Part shown: piece after piece, positions 45,258 to 56,898 of the stretch
How positions within the stretch are numbered: position 1 is the stretch's first letter
Layout of the letters: each line of letters begins with the position of its first letter
Source: Endomychus coccineus
Lineage: Eukaryota > Arthropoda > Insecta > Coleoptera > Endomychidae
Assembly (NCBI GenBank): GCA_958510875.1
Contig: OY294070.1
Span: 122,368,703-122,432,702 of the forward strand
Direction of reading: 5' to 3'
Length of the DNA stretch: 64,000 nt
The notes under the pieces: model-generated
Database searches by the model: none
The model's input: the letters and a program-made list of their open reading frames with translations, nothing else
Told to the model about the DNA's origin: nothing
Translations under genes and position numbers: made by a program

Positions 45258-45325
45258 TGGCGCAGTCGGTAGGATTCAAACCTACGTTCCCAAAGAGAAT
45301 TTGACTCCCACTCAGACAAAGTTTG
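45258..45325 (-). tRNA. tRNA-like sequence (Leu-like), probably a pseudogene or SINE head
   Basis: On the minus strand: TGTCTGAGTGG (A-box like), GAGTCAAATTCTC in the anticodon area (CAA would read leucine), and GTAGGTTTGAATCCTACC with a perfect T stem and B box, then GACTGCGCCA. The 5' acceptor strand does not pair with the 3' one, so it is not a functional gene as it stands. Confidence 0.45.
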
Positions 45326-46440
45326 AATAGATAGCGAAAGAGAGATAAAGACATGTTACACCAATAAAACCTCAACGTAAACGTTAAACCACAAATCGGC
45401 TGACGTTTACAAAATTTAAAATATTTCTCACTGTTAAATTCGACATAATTCATTTTCTAGTTCTACTTATTTCATGTATTGAATACGATTCGGTCTAGGT
45501 GGGAAGGAATATTATATTCTGTAAAAATAATGATGCATGTACCTTGAACTTTGTATTATATAGTCATGTTCATTAATTCAAGGTGATTTTGACCGTAAAA
45601 TTGAATCCATAAAGTTGTTCTTTATTCAAATATTGTTGATACTGTCTGAACACTGTGGATACCCGTAGAAAGAAATATTTGTTCAAAAAACTTATAAGGC
45701 AAGTTTTTTCGAATTTAAAATTCTGTATTGTTTCCCTTCAAAGTTGAATGAATAGATAATTTGTTGTTCTGATTATCTGGCCTATTTGTTTCCTTTATAC
45801 TGAAGTTGAGATGCATACGTTCACTATCCATACTAATACGAAACACTGTTGCCACATAAGATACTTCCTAACTACCTACTAGAATTAAACTTCAATTAAC
45901 CCATGGCAATTTCCTTCATCCTTTCGGCTTCAAACATAGTTACACGGAGCAGAGGGAAATGTGGTGCAAGATTGATCGACCCCTATCGATAACGTGTAAC
46001 ATATTTACTATGCATATCCACTGTTAATAGGATTTTGTTCGTTTTATCATAATAAATCGGCAAACCGTAGCCTGCCAGATTTCCTAATTCACTTTTGTTG
46101 TTAACGATAAAATACTTACGGTTGCGTGACAGGATATCAACAAGTTAATCTGCTACCATTTCTAACATCACTTAACGTTATGACGGCTGTTTAGATTTAT
46201 CCATATTTAAGAGGTAGATCAACTTCATTTATTTGATGTTGGAACTTATCGAATCGTTTCAGCTTGGCGGAAGAGAAGGATTTATAGATTAGATGACGAA
46301 TGAACGGGAAATTATTAAACGGTCTTGACGTACATTAAGATACACATATTCTTCAATGAAGTTTATTGTATCAGTTTGTTTTTACTTTTGGTGTCACGAT
46401 CAATTTTAACTATTGAACGCATTTCATTATAAATAGGAAA
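45326..46440. other. Unassigned
   Basis: No gene or repeat recognised. Confidence 0.45.
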
Positions 46441-46515
46441 TATTCACCCTTATTGACTGAAAATACTCTCAAAGCTCTGAGGACATTTCGGCTGACAAGT
46501 AGCCATCATCAGAGA
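46441..46515 (-). ncRNA. Hammerhead-like PLE end
   Basis: Minus strand: CTCTGATGATGGCTACTTG, TCAGCC, GAAATGTCC. CTGATGA and GAAA are intact and GTC follows as a cleavage-type triplet. Stem II has two changes (GTCAGCC for GTAGCC). Confidence 0.5.
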
Positions 46516-47226
46516 ATGCAAAGTTAGGAAACAAATTATGGAACTCATTAATTACTGAAGGATAAAGAGTGAAGCTTTTGAATTTTATTGAAGTAGTTGA
46601 AGGTAATAACTCTAATTTGATTAGTTGGCTACGTTCCATTCTCCTTTTTTGTTTTAAAATTAAATTTATGATCAAAGATTTGTCCAACGGTATTTAATGG
46701 AGTTTCTCAATTTCGTTGTTATAATTTTGCTGGCTCGAAGGGGCGTTCAATAATCTATGAACAATACTATTAAATGGAGCTACTTTATATCTGAATGGCG
46801 TAGCTGATTCTGCCCGGGTATACCTATTTGTTTGAATGGGTTTTATGTATATGTCGAAGTCCAAGTGATAACCATCATTTATAATATGAATATCAAGGAA
46901 AGGAAGCTGATTATCTGTTTCTATTTTGACAATGGACTTCAGTATCTCAAATTGGTTATTAAGCTTGTTCAAACAGCCATGTAAATTAAAATCTTGGAAT
47001 CGCGTGAATATCATCAATCTATATGCGTTTTTGGTAACTGATTCAATTGTGATTTCAAGAAGGTTTCAAGTTCGTTTAGTGAAATATTGTCCAAAAAAGG
47101 AGACAGCGGATTCCCCATTGCCCATTCGCTTGTTTGTTTATAGTAAGTTTTGTTAAAAGTGAAATAATTCAACTCCATACATAAAGACGTAAGGGTCACG
47201 TATTCTGTGCAGTTTTTATTGGGCAT
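46516..47226 (-). pseudogene. PLE reverse transcriptase, GIY-YIG deleted
   Basis: The minus strand reads NYFTFNKTYYKQTSEWAMGN and PLSPFLDNISLNELETF (RT motif B), then across frame changes DFNLHGCLNKLNN, ETDNQLPFLDIHIINDGYHL and TPFRYKVAPFNSIVHRLLNA, then KSLIINLILKQKRRME and YPSVINEFHNLF. In relatives a linker and the GIY-YIG domain follow. Here the frame runs directly into SDDGYL, which is the hammerhead-like terminus. The endonuclease has thus been deleted with the 3' end kept. The YVDD motif is lost at a frame junction near 47017. Confidence 0.8.
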
Positions 47227-47865
47227 ATTAATATTTGAAAGTCATTTTTTGGGTTGAAGTTTGGAACCTTTCAATTCTGCCATAAGTTCCAAAGAATTTT
47301 TCACAGGCAAAAAAATTTACTGAACATAATACTTCGGGGCTGGAATACACCATCAATTCGAACATCCCGAACAATCCGAAAAGTCATTTGAAAAAATCGT
47401 AAATTCGTCTGCCCAGGCGTGATTTACGTCGAAGATGATGATAGTCTTTACAACTTGGTGGCATGTGAAATTGGAAAATGTGGAAATCTATAGTTTTAAT
47501 CTCTGGTTACAGTATGTTTCCGCTTGCAGTTATTCAACGTCGTTCATTTGTTGAACGTTCTCCACAATTTCTCACTCGCATTATTTCGAAGAATTACAGA
47601 ATGCATTTCCGCTTGCCGTATTATGTCAATCGGACAAAAGAAAATTTCCTGTCTTTCGCGAATATATCCGTTTTGTGATCCACTGTGGAGGCGATCAAGT
47701 CATTCCTATTGTTCGCATGGTTTGGAAATTTTCCAGATCGCTTTAAAGTGGTGAAAATAGGAACTGTATTGTTTTTGGGCGCGTTAGCTCTTTCGAATGG
47801 TATTTCTGACATCCGTCTTCTTTTTGTCCAATGGAACTATGGTTTATTGTTGAATTTTAATTACA
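47227..47865. other. Unassigned
   Basis: No gene recognised. Short open frames here lack family features. Confidence 0.4.
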
Positions 47866-47915
47866 ACCAAGTAGCCATCATCAGAAGTAACTAAATTATA
47901 AATCAAAATGTGCTT
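47866..47915 (-). mobile_element. PLE terminal fragment, minus strand
   Basis: Minus strand: TTAGTTACTTCTGATGATGG and CTACTTGGTTG. It matches 53343-53395, including the flanking ATTTTGATTTATAATTTAG. Confidence 0.6.
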
Positions 47916-47962
47916 TATGTGCTGATACAATTAGTTCGAAGAAATCCCGTTTTAGACATAAT

Positions 47963-48060
47963 ACATCTTCTGATGATGGTTGTGAGACCGAAACGTACGT
48001 GAAGACGGAAATAACATAAGCATATGTGTTAGTGTGACCTATTTCCCGAGAATATATATA
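47963..48060 (+). mobile_element. PLE terminal fragment with hammerhead-like motif
   Basis: CTGATGA (47970-47976), T, GGTTGTGAGACC, GAAACGTACGTGAAGAC, then GTGTGACCTATTTCCCGAGA. This is the same subfamily end as 15403-15503. The GTT/GAC stem has a G-T wobble. Confidence 0.65.
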
Positions 48061-48599
48061 TAATTTGAGAATATAGGTGTTATTCATGTCCTTTTTTATT
48101 GCCATAAGAGTCATTTCGAGAAATATTACAAATTTCTCTCATCCACATAATTTTTCATTGATTTGTCACAGAAAAATCATGTTTTTCCCTATGCTTGCAA
48201 CACAAAATTTCATAGCAAAGCTAAGTTTAATTTAAATCCGAGAGATGACGCTAGAGTCATTGTGGATCCCAATATAGATAACGAAAACAGCTTATCCCTA
48301 CCTCATAACGTCCAATGACTGACTGGTTTTCCTTGGATCTCACCTGAAAAAAATAACAATTTTGTAAAATATGCTACAACAACCACTACTAGCTACTGAA
48401 TATACAGAATGGTCCAAAATTTAGTGCTCAAAATTCACATGATACAGTAAATAATTTTTTGTAAACCTACAGGAGGTATGCAGGTCGTATTTATTACACA
48501 TTTAATGTGCATATGGTGACATAATAAGGCTCAGTATAGACCCCATTAAATTCACTAATTTAGAAGGACAACAGAGTAAGATGAGGAAAAAAAGGGGAC
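48061..48599. other. Unassigned
   Basis: No gene or repeat recognised. Confidence 0.45.
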
Positions 48600-48800
48600 C
48601 AGGTAGCTCAGTGGTGGAAGCATTGATCTTCTCATCACTATGACTGCTGATCGTGGGTATTTCGGGAATTCAGTGACTTCCGAATTCTTCCGAGGGTCGG
48701 TCCGAAAAAGTGGACCGGCAAGCCTAAGTGTCATCGAGACTGCCCTGGTTGCGGGATCGAACCTGCCACACGAAGTGGAGCGTTTAGTGGGTATATCTGA
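48600..48800 (+). repeat. tRNA-derived SINE-like sequence
   Basis: GGTAGCTCAGTGGTGGAAGC is a strong tRNA A-box. GCGGGATCGAACCTGCC near 48750 is a B-box palindrome read most naturally on the other strand. No tail or duplication was found, so the SINE label is tentative. Confidence 0.4.
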
Positions 48801-48944
48801 GGTGATTGAATTTGGATTCAAGGACTCTCACACTACCATATGGGATGTTACAGACCCATAAGGTACCCATAAAGTGTTCCAACCACCTCCCAAAAAAAGG
48901 GGGAGGAACACATTCAATATAACTTCAGCACCTTGTATCTTAAA

Positions 48945-49505
48945 AACCTAGTGTTTTTGGACATTTAGACTGATACTCATTGATAGCAGTGACACACCCA
49001 GCAAGGCCCTCAATTCTGCAGTCGGTGTACTTTTCCTTGTGTATGTTATTTTCCACCATAAGAGAACTGCATGACTGGGTCTTGGTATAATAATAGCTGA
49101 GTAGATATACATCAGCTGCTTAGACCCAAACATCACTCCATTCCAAATGCTCTCTTACACTGCCGAAAGATTGGCAAACTATTTTGGCACCTAGTGTTCA
49201 GTTGCTTCTGCCAGAGTAGTTTTTTGTCCAGGGTGACTCCCAGATATTTCACCAACTCGGAAAAGTCAACTGACTTGCCATCGATTACCATTTTCTTCAG
49301 GAGCTCGATTTTGTACCTTCTGAAGAAGACGATAATGGTATTCTACTCCGACTGAATGAAGAGTTTGTTTTCTATACACCAGACTTCTGTAATTATCAAG
49401 CCTTTTTGAACGAGCTCCTGCAAGATACCCTCGTGAGCTTCTCTGGAGAGTATGGCGATGTCATCCGCATAACCTATCGTCTTAATACCAGTATAAGTAG
49501 TCTTT
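48945..49505 (-). pseudogene. R1/I-type LINE reverse transcriptase fragment
   Basis: The minus strand reads TIGYADDIAILSREAHEGIL (motif C, YADD), WCIENKLFIQSE, KIELLKKMVIDGKSVDFSEL and VKYLGVTLDKKLLWQKQLNT, then CQNSLPIFRQCKRAFG, and after stops YIYSAIIIPRPSHAVLLWW and TPTAELRALLGVSLLS. The order is that of LINEs with a downstream RNase H domain (VKYLGV-LDKKL-W, CRRAFG, YTAVVRP). The RNase H fragments at 6040 and 37851 may be from the same or a related family. Stops and frame changes make it non-functional. Confidence 0.82.
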
Positions 49506-50644
49506 GGGTTTTAACAAAATGAGGTACGTTGTTACATAATTATATCATTGAGAAATATACATTCTCTCTTTTGGAGATAGGAAAAAAATGTAATATTACT
49601 CCTCAAATTATTTTTTTTTGTGGAGTGTAATATGTATGATCTCTTCGACATAAGAGCCTGAATGAACTATCATCAATTCATTCTAATTCCAGCTGCCACA
49701 GTTTCGATGAAACTTTAATTAGAAACTTTTTATTCGAAATTACTTTTCAACAGAATCCAATAACTCATCAACAGTATTTCACTACAGTTCCATTTGCAAC
49801 AGATTAGAATTAAATTAAATTACTATTCCGTTTTTACGCTACAAAGGCACTAATCATCGAAGCAGCGGATATCGATTATTGTTCCATAAAGAGTAACGTT
49901 ATTAACGTTCGACGCAAGACTGCACCTGAATAATATGAAATATTCCTTCCGGTATAATTACCTTGATTTATTGGACGTAGCTCTCATTTGAAGAACGTAT
50001 TTTCGAAATGTATTTTAATGTGTATATCAATTATTTGTAGTTGGCTGACTCTCAGTACGATCAGGAAATTTTAATATTGAGAATGAAATTAATGCAAACA
50101 TTGAGGTAAACCTGTTTGTTTGATGTTTGCAATTTTCAATCGATTGGTATCGTGACAGACATAACAAGGGTTGTTCTAGGTTCAGTGGTGCGTTCACTAT
50201 CCGAGTTGAGGAGGTATTCATCCTTTTCATCCCTTCCGGCTAGGATTGAGAATAGATAGATTGGTGAAACCTTCTGTTATTTATGAGTAAAGTTTGGATT
50301 TATAGGCAACAAGACTTGAAGAAAAAGGCTCTTATATAGGCAAACATTTTTATTGAAAAAAGCAGAAATGACTAACAAATAGACAACATATAGGCAATGT
50401 GCACAATAATTAATAATGATAAGTTATTATTAAAGTGAGGCAAATATGAAGAAAATAGTAGGAAATATGATCATATATATGAAAGAAATTTAGTTGAAAT
50501 ATGAAAAAAAAAATTATTCAAAAATTGATACTTTAATTTTCACAATCAATTGTTTTTTGATGGGGTAGTTTGAAATAAAACAGAACATAGTTCAATATTT
50601 TGTTATTTAAAAATATATATACCAAAACAATTTTTACATGATTA
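49506..50644. other. Unassigned, probably includes a hAT 3' end
   Basis: No gene. Between about 50330 and 50520 several AATATGA and ATATAGGCAA motifs recall the subterminal zone of the CGGBP1-type hAT. No end could be fixed. Confidence 0.35.
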
Positions 50645-51010
50645 ATTTAATTATTAAAACAATGAACAATTAAGTATTTCTCGAAATTATCTAACAAAAA
50701 ATTTCGCCTCCTACCAGTATACATATGTTTAAATGCAGAAAAGCTTCTCTCTACGTCAACAGACGTAATAGAGGCGCTTTCTAAATGTGACAAAATTCCT
50801 GGTTCCAATCAAAGTATTGGTTGCTTGTAAAAGGAATTTGTAGCCATGGTTCTTATCAATTACTGCTTTGAATTTTTTATACATTTTGTTTCCAATATGC
50901 CCCGGAAAATTTTTTCATTTTTGCTCAAATTCTTTTATTAAATTTACCGCTTCTATCAAAGATAATTTGGATGACTCTATTTGGATCTAATTGAAATGAA
51001 ATTATAATTG
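50645..51010 (-). pseudogene. CGGBP1-like hAT transposase C-terminus
   Basis: The minus strand reads LSLIEAVNLIKEFEQK, a stop, NFPGHIGNKMYKKFKAVIDK, then in another frame ASITSVDVERSFSAFKHMYT and GRRRNFLLDNFEKYLIVHCF. This matches the last third of the transposase at 21202-21944 (DVERSFS-YK---T-RR). At least one frameshift and one stop are present, and the rest of the gene is missing. Confidence 0.8.
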
Positions 51011-51479
51011 GTTATAATTACTGCTACGTAACTCTGAAATACGTTTTTAGTTATCCAGCCGAATTGTACGAAAAAAATTTTTTAGAATATGTGCTTTTCT
51101 CCACCATTGACGGTTTCATTCAAAAAAATTGTTCTGTTTTGTTTCAAAAGAGTTATGGGACTACGATCAAAGTTTGCCCCAACCTGTATGCCAGAGGCAA
51201 GGAACACTCTTTATGTCGAAAAATCCTGATACATGAAATCTTAGAAAGTTACGTAAAATACACCTTGTGCATATTTAATAAACCCTCTTCATGACACACC
51301 TTGTATAGCTTGTTTTATAGAAACATTCTTTATGTTGAAAAGTCTATAGCTTTGGAAATAATAAATTTCTACTTACAATTTTGCTGCACACTTTGATACC
51401 ACTTGCCATTTTAAATAGACCCACTGGCACACTTCAAAATCTAAATTGAACAACAAACACGAAAATATCAATAGAAAAG
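51011..51479. other. Unassigned, possible dispersed repeat
   Basis: An open frame at 51064-51294 has no recognised domain. AATACACCTTGTGCATATTT and CACACCTTGTATAG strings (51259-51307) look like repeat-element sequence. Confidence 0.35.
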
Positions 51480-52527
51480 GGAGAGATCAACATGTTGTTT
51501 GATATGATAAGCATATTCATGTGTTTCCATAATAGTCGTGTCATCTGCAAACCTGATTACTTTTCCGTGTGTTATATAATTTGCTAGGTCATTAGTGTAC
51601 AATATGAATAACAGCGCTCCGAGGGCACTACCTTAAGGAGTACCAAGTTCTACATCATATACCCTAGAACATTCGTCATTTACTTTCACCTCAAATTGTC
51701 TATCTGTAAGGTAAGTCAACAACCCTTGATCCACTGATACTCTAAAGCCCATGTGCCTCAGCTTCTCAGCGAGAAAGTCGGGTTTAGAGTGTCAAATGCC
51801 TTACTCAGATCAAAAAATATGCCAATGGTGTACATATTTCTGTCAACATTATCAGATACATACTGCATGAGTTCCACAGTAGCAGTTTCAGTTGATCTTC
51901 CTCTATCAAAACCATGTTGATTTTGTGATAATATTGAATATTTACTAAGGAAAGGCATCATCTTACCATGCATAACTTTCTCCAATATTTTGGAAAATGT
52001 ACTAAGTAAAGATATTTGCCTATAGTTTTCAAGTAATTGCTGACCACCCTTCTTGTACACCGGTATTATAAGTGCTGTTTTCAACAGAAACGGAAACTCA
52101 CCCTGCTGTACAGAGTAATTCATAATGACTGCTAGCAGTTGAGATATCTCGTTAATACATTGCTTTATTACTTCACTGGTACTTCATCTGAGCCTGAAGA
52201 TACAGTATTCTCAAGCCCAAGAATTACACCTTTCATTTCTTCGCATGTAACCGGGTAGAAGTACATAGTGTTGATAACTATGTCTGGATTCGTACCAACA
52301 TCAGTCGGTGGAGTGCCCTGCAGCCGAGTGACTACTGAAGATGCAAAGTAATCACCAGACTTATTTGCAATCTGCTTTTTTTGATAATAGATAGTAATGA
52401 TATCATAGAAGTTTGAGTCAGTGATGCCACAATTCCTCCCATGTGTACTACCTGATTTCACAGAAAATGATCCGTATAATTCTCCTTCTACTAGATTGAT
52501 ACTTTCTCCTACAAAATGAACGTACAA
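51480..52527 (-). pseudogene. LINE reverse transcriptase, large decayed fragment
   Basis: The minus strand reads SSGSDEVPVK, then after a frame change CINEISQLLAVIMNYSVQQG, TALIIPVYKKGG, LENYRQISLLSTFSKILEKV and SQNQHGFDRGRSTETATVEL, then FFDLSKAFDTLNP (motif A), another frame change, FLAEKLRHMGFRV, TYLTDRQFEVKV, VELGTP and GSALGALLFILYTNDL (motif B), and RFADDTTIM (motif C). This is almost the complete RT core of a Jockey-superfamily LINE with both catalytic regions present. Frame changes near 52150 and 51780 and a stop before GSALG inactivate it. It is distinct from the other LINE families here. Confidence 0.88.
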
Positions 52528-53281
52528 ATTTTAGCTAAAATAGAACCAAGATAAGAGATATTGGAACTAGGAGCTTAGACGTTAGACTGACTTTTTGGAC
52601 AGTTGAATATGAACTTTATTGTAATACTGATACAAAAAAACCAGCTAGTTTTCTTAAGAACATTAAAAAATATTCCATTAAGCTGGAGAATGTTAGACTG
52701 AAATTGTTACGAACTTGAGACAAAAAAAATTGGTACAAAAAACAATGCATTTCCTAAACTACGATGAAATACACAAATAACTTAGCAAACTATTTATCTT
52801 GATATGGAAGATATATATGATTATACTGCTGCTAGACTGTTACCTCATTTAATCCACAACTGACGATGATAATTCATATCACGGTATACGCTCAAAAGAA
52901 AGTTCTATAGATAAGCATTTTAGAGTATAAGTCGTGAGAAATATAAATATACTATTCCTCATATATTCCAAGAACGTACAGAAACTGTGAATGTGGAGCT
53001 GACTACAAATGAGGTGCAATGTTTTACGGATATCTTCAGCTCGAGTAACGGTTACATCTACGCTGATAACAACCTAAACGATATAAATCATGAAATACGA
53101 ACATAGTTCATTTCATTCGAATTTGTATCCAGTGACCTAAAAATGGGGGTGAATAAACCATTCCAGTGGTTCAAAATAAATACACAAACTAGAATTTTGG
53201 CGTTTATTGTGATAAATTTATTATGAATACAATGATCAGTTCTGGAAAAAAATATAGAATTTCCATGTAAATTACAACACT
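52528..53281. other. Unassigned
   Basis: No gene or repeat recognised. Confidence 0.45.
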
Positions 53282-53365
53282 ATTGATGAGAAATAATCAC
53301 CCCTACCCACTAAAAATACTATTAAAGTTCTGAGGACCTTTCGGCTACCAAGTTGCCATCATCAG
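53282..53365 (-). ncRNA. Hammerhead-like PLE end
   Basis: Minus strand: CTCTGATGATGGCAACTTGG, TAGCC, GAAAGGTCC, then CTCAGAACTTTAATAG. Core and GAAA are intact. Stem II has one mismatch (GGCAAC with GTAGCC). A GTC triplet follows. Confidence 0.55.
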
Positions 53366-54740
53366 AGTTAACTAAATTATTGATCAAAATGTGCCTGTTC
53401 AAATACTATTTGTGGATAATAATGTTAGCAGAGGGTTATCCTCAGCTGGAGATAAATCGGAATGTAACAAATTGCTTTTTCGTTTATACTGTGTTTTAGA
53501 AGTGATAAACTTTCTGGAGAAATAGTGTGACCTGTATTCAAATTGTGTTCGGCTACCGCTGATTTTTCACATTATTGTTCTTTATATGAGCAAAATATTC
53601 CTTATAACGACTTAAAATTTTCCTTCTAGTTTGACCCACATAGCGTTTTGAACACGACTCACAATTGATTTTGTAAGACCCGGAATTGTCGAAATCGGAA
53701 TTTTATCGAAGGTGTTGCGTAAACATTGTTTCAGGTTGTTCTTACATCCATAAACTGGTTGTTTTGTAAATTTAGAAAACAAACTATGGAATTTAATAAT
53801 TACTGAAGAATGATAAGTGAAACTTTTGAATTATATTGAAATATTTGAACGTAATGGCTGTAATTTGGTTAGTTGGCGTTCCAATTTCCTTTTTTCTTTA
53901 GAAATCAAATTATTGATGAAAGATTTCTGGTAACCATTCGCTGAAGCTCCTCAACTTTTTTGTTCTAATTTTGCTGGCTCAGAGTTCAATAATCTATGAA
54001 CTAGACTATCAAACGGAGCTATTTTATGTCTAAATGATATGGCTAAATCAACCGGGGTCACGGTCGTACATACAGGTCTGGGAACTTGTATGTTTGACAT
54101 GGGTCTCTTACGCGTCGCCAAACTCGTAGTCCCTCGCTCAGCCACTAGCTGCGCTTGGATCGAAGTGGTAAAACGATTTCTTTCCGGAATCGCAAGCAGT
54201 GTTACTAAGTATTCTGATTTGAGAGAGGAATAAAACTGTTACTCTTGTCAAAATGTATTACTCACCTTGAAAATAACTTCCCCTTATCGCACACATAAAG
54301 ACCTCGTTAAAACAATTTCTATCCGGAATCGCAAGCATCCACTTTTTTCGCATTTCCGCATCTTTCGGCACTTTAAAAACAGAAGTTCCTTGCTTTACAC
54401 TCTTGTACCCGGTTTTGCATTTCGGCACAATGCACGGTTTCGTAATTTGTTTCTAAAAACGCAGGCATTCCTTGTTTACAAGTCAAGAATGAACACTTTT
54501 CGACTACTGCGCCACCCTTTTTGGTACTACGCGACAGTTGGAAGAGTTTTTTGTATATGTCGAAATCCAAGTGATACCATCTTTGATAAACTTGATATCA
54601 AGATAAAGAAGCTGACTATCTATTTCTATTCCGACAATGAATCTCAGTAAATCAGATTGGCTATTAAGCATGTTCAAAAAGCCATGTAAATCAAAATCTT
54701 CACTTGTAAATGCGAGAATGTCGTCATATCCGTTACATCC
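53366..54740 (-). pseudogene. PLE, RT part and GIY-YIG, split by an insert
   Basis: From the right, the minus strand reads EDFDLHGFLNMLNSQSDLLR and YLDIKFIKDGI (54590-54720), then an unrelated insert (about 54060-54540), then RHKIAPFDSLVHRLLNSEPA, and at 53560-53700 SYKINCESCSKRYVGQTRRK and ILSRYKEYFAHIKNNN, which are the GIY and YIG regions of a Penelope endonuclease (YKI and YVG). The hammerhead-like end closes it at 53282. The order matches the intact family, with stops and frame changes. It shares its subfamily with 46441-47226. Confidence 0.8.
54060..54540. other. Foreign insert inside the PLE
   Basis: Interrupts the RT downstream region between IKDGI-type and RHKIAPF-type coding sequence. 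It is GC-richer than its surroundings and holds the direct repeat TCCGGAATCGCAAGCA at 54183-54198 and about 54322-54337, preceded by related AAAAC-ATTTCT. No transposon ends or domains recognised. Confidence 0.55.
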
Positions 54741-56898
54741 TCAGAATGGAATATAAACTGTCAACAAGTAGCCCACCACATTATGTTGTGCCATGAAAGA
54801 GTTATGAACTCTTGACAATCCACCGTTGCTCTCAGTTAGAATGAATCACCCCTAAATTTAGAGATGCCATTGACGGTGACGCGGTCTATAGTTAACACGT
54901 TCTTAGTCAAATGTATCAATAATAACTCATTAAATGAGATGACTGGATAGATTCGAATATTTAGATCACCAAATATATCACATCAAGCGGACTACGGAGA
55001 ATATATTCAGCATGAGAACATTGTGTGAGATTTTGAATGTGTAATGAGATTTTTACGTGAACATCATGTAATATATTGTTATGACGTTCAGTATAAACTC
55101 ACCGGTGTTAAATGTACGCCTCCTTGAAGTTTCCTTAAATATATGTCAAGCAATGTATATGAAAACCTACCTATATTTTATGAGAATATCTTCCTACTTA
55201 TATATTTATTTCCATTTTAACAGGAACTCCGGATGTGCAAAAACGCCTCATATTTCATCAGAATCTATCCAAACTATGTAATCTTTATATTGAAAGAAAA
55301 CAATTGAAAACTTAAGGATAAGGTGGTCTTACTCATTATTCCAAATGGGCTCACAACTATTGATATGGTAAATGAAAGATGACGAAAACAATTATTCATT
55401 TCGAATTCTTAGCTTATAAGTTCACAGCTGGTGATGAACCATAACTGGATATATTGAAAGACCTGTGATTTTTTCGAGCAATACGATTTTAAAATTATTT
55501 CAGGTATTAACAATAAAACAGCTTTATACATTACACATTTGTATTTATTTGTATCCCAACCAAAACATTATTACATATTTAATTATAATTATGAAACAAT
55601 AACTGTACGTAATCATAGGTTTGGTTCAAGGTCAGGGTACAAATAAACATTAGGCAAGAATATTTTTGATTCTTTCCTGAATTATACAATTATATTAATG
55701 TAGAAGTAACATTTTCAGTACAACGTAATACAGAAATATTACTTAAGATTGGATATTAGTCTTGGTACCAATAATAGCTACTATTATTTAGATGTTAATT
55801 ATTGTTCTATTGCTCCATTGTTTAAATACTCAACACATTTTTGTGGTACTTCGTATGATCCAATGAAGTTGTTGATGTTGATCTCATTGACTCCCACATT
55901 TTGCCTCTTCTTTCATTAAAAGGTCACATTATCTTCGTAATTGTCATTAAAACATTTGTAATTTATTTTCGACTTTCATGAACTGAAAATGAAGTTCATT
56001 ACGTTTCGAATGCAACTATACAGGCCAAAATAGGGATTGGAATAGGTATATCAATTTTCCGAACTAAAACATGAAGCATAATGATTATGGAAAACATAGA
56101 AACATCTTGGCTAACTGTAGATTTTGCACCTGAAGTTCAATGTGAATTGGGTATTGTGAACGATTTTACAGATAGCGCTGTTCATGAAAACAAATCGGGA
56201 TGGACATGGAGGCAAGAGGATTCAAAACTTTGGAATTTGAAATCCATTGTAGGAAGAAGATTGAAGCACCAAAATATTTGAGTATTTGGACCTTTGGTGG
56301 CTTCAGCGCTGGTGCCGGTACTGGGCACTGCTGAAACTAAGAATCATGAATTTCAATAAGCTTTGAATTGGGAGCAGCAATTTACCAGCTCCATTGTATT
56401 TACCTTATATTTTGCACCTCTTACATATAGAGTTTTCCCAAAATACCTTCGAATATAATGTTGTCATCATCAATTACCCATACCGTGTAATAGTAGGTTA
56501 GTCTTTCTGATGAAGGCGGTGAAATCTTGATTTCATAAAATGCGGCAAATGAAAATCAATTTTTATTGATATAGAAAGTTGCTTTTACGTGAAGGATAAA
56601 TGAAAACAGTTACACGAAACTGCATTGCACCATAATTCATATCTAAGAACTTATCTACAAAACACATAAGGTCGTTATTTATAGAATTTCTGGTGATTTA
56701 TTATTTTATACTGATTTGAACAAAAACCGCAGCGCCCAGTATAAGTTGAGCAGTTCATTTGAAATTTTCGTACAAGATATTACAAAGAAATGATTGAGTC
56801 AATGAAAAATAAAAGCTTTGCTCATGTGACTTCCACCACTTTTAAAAATCGAAAATATATTGGAAATGACTTCAAACGGATGAAGATATCATTTGCTA
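54741..56898. other. Unassigned; contains a dispersed repeat
   Basis: 55500-55650 (GGTATTAACAATAAAACAGC onward) is a relative of 19513-19660. No gene recognised elsewhere. Confidence 0.45.

Noticed and set aside
48555..48861. Overlapping ORFs on both strands
   Set aside because: They lie in the tRNA-like repeat and have no domain features.
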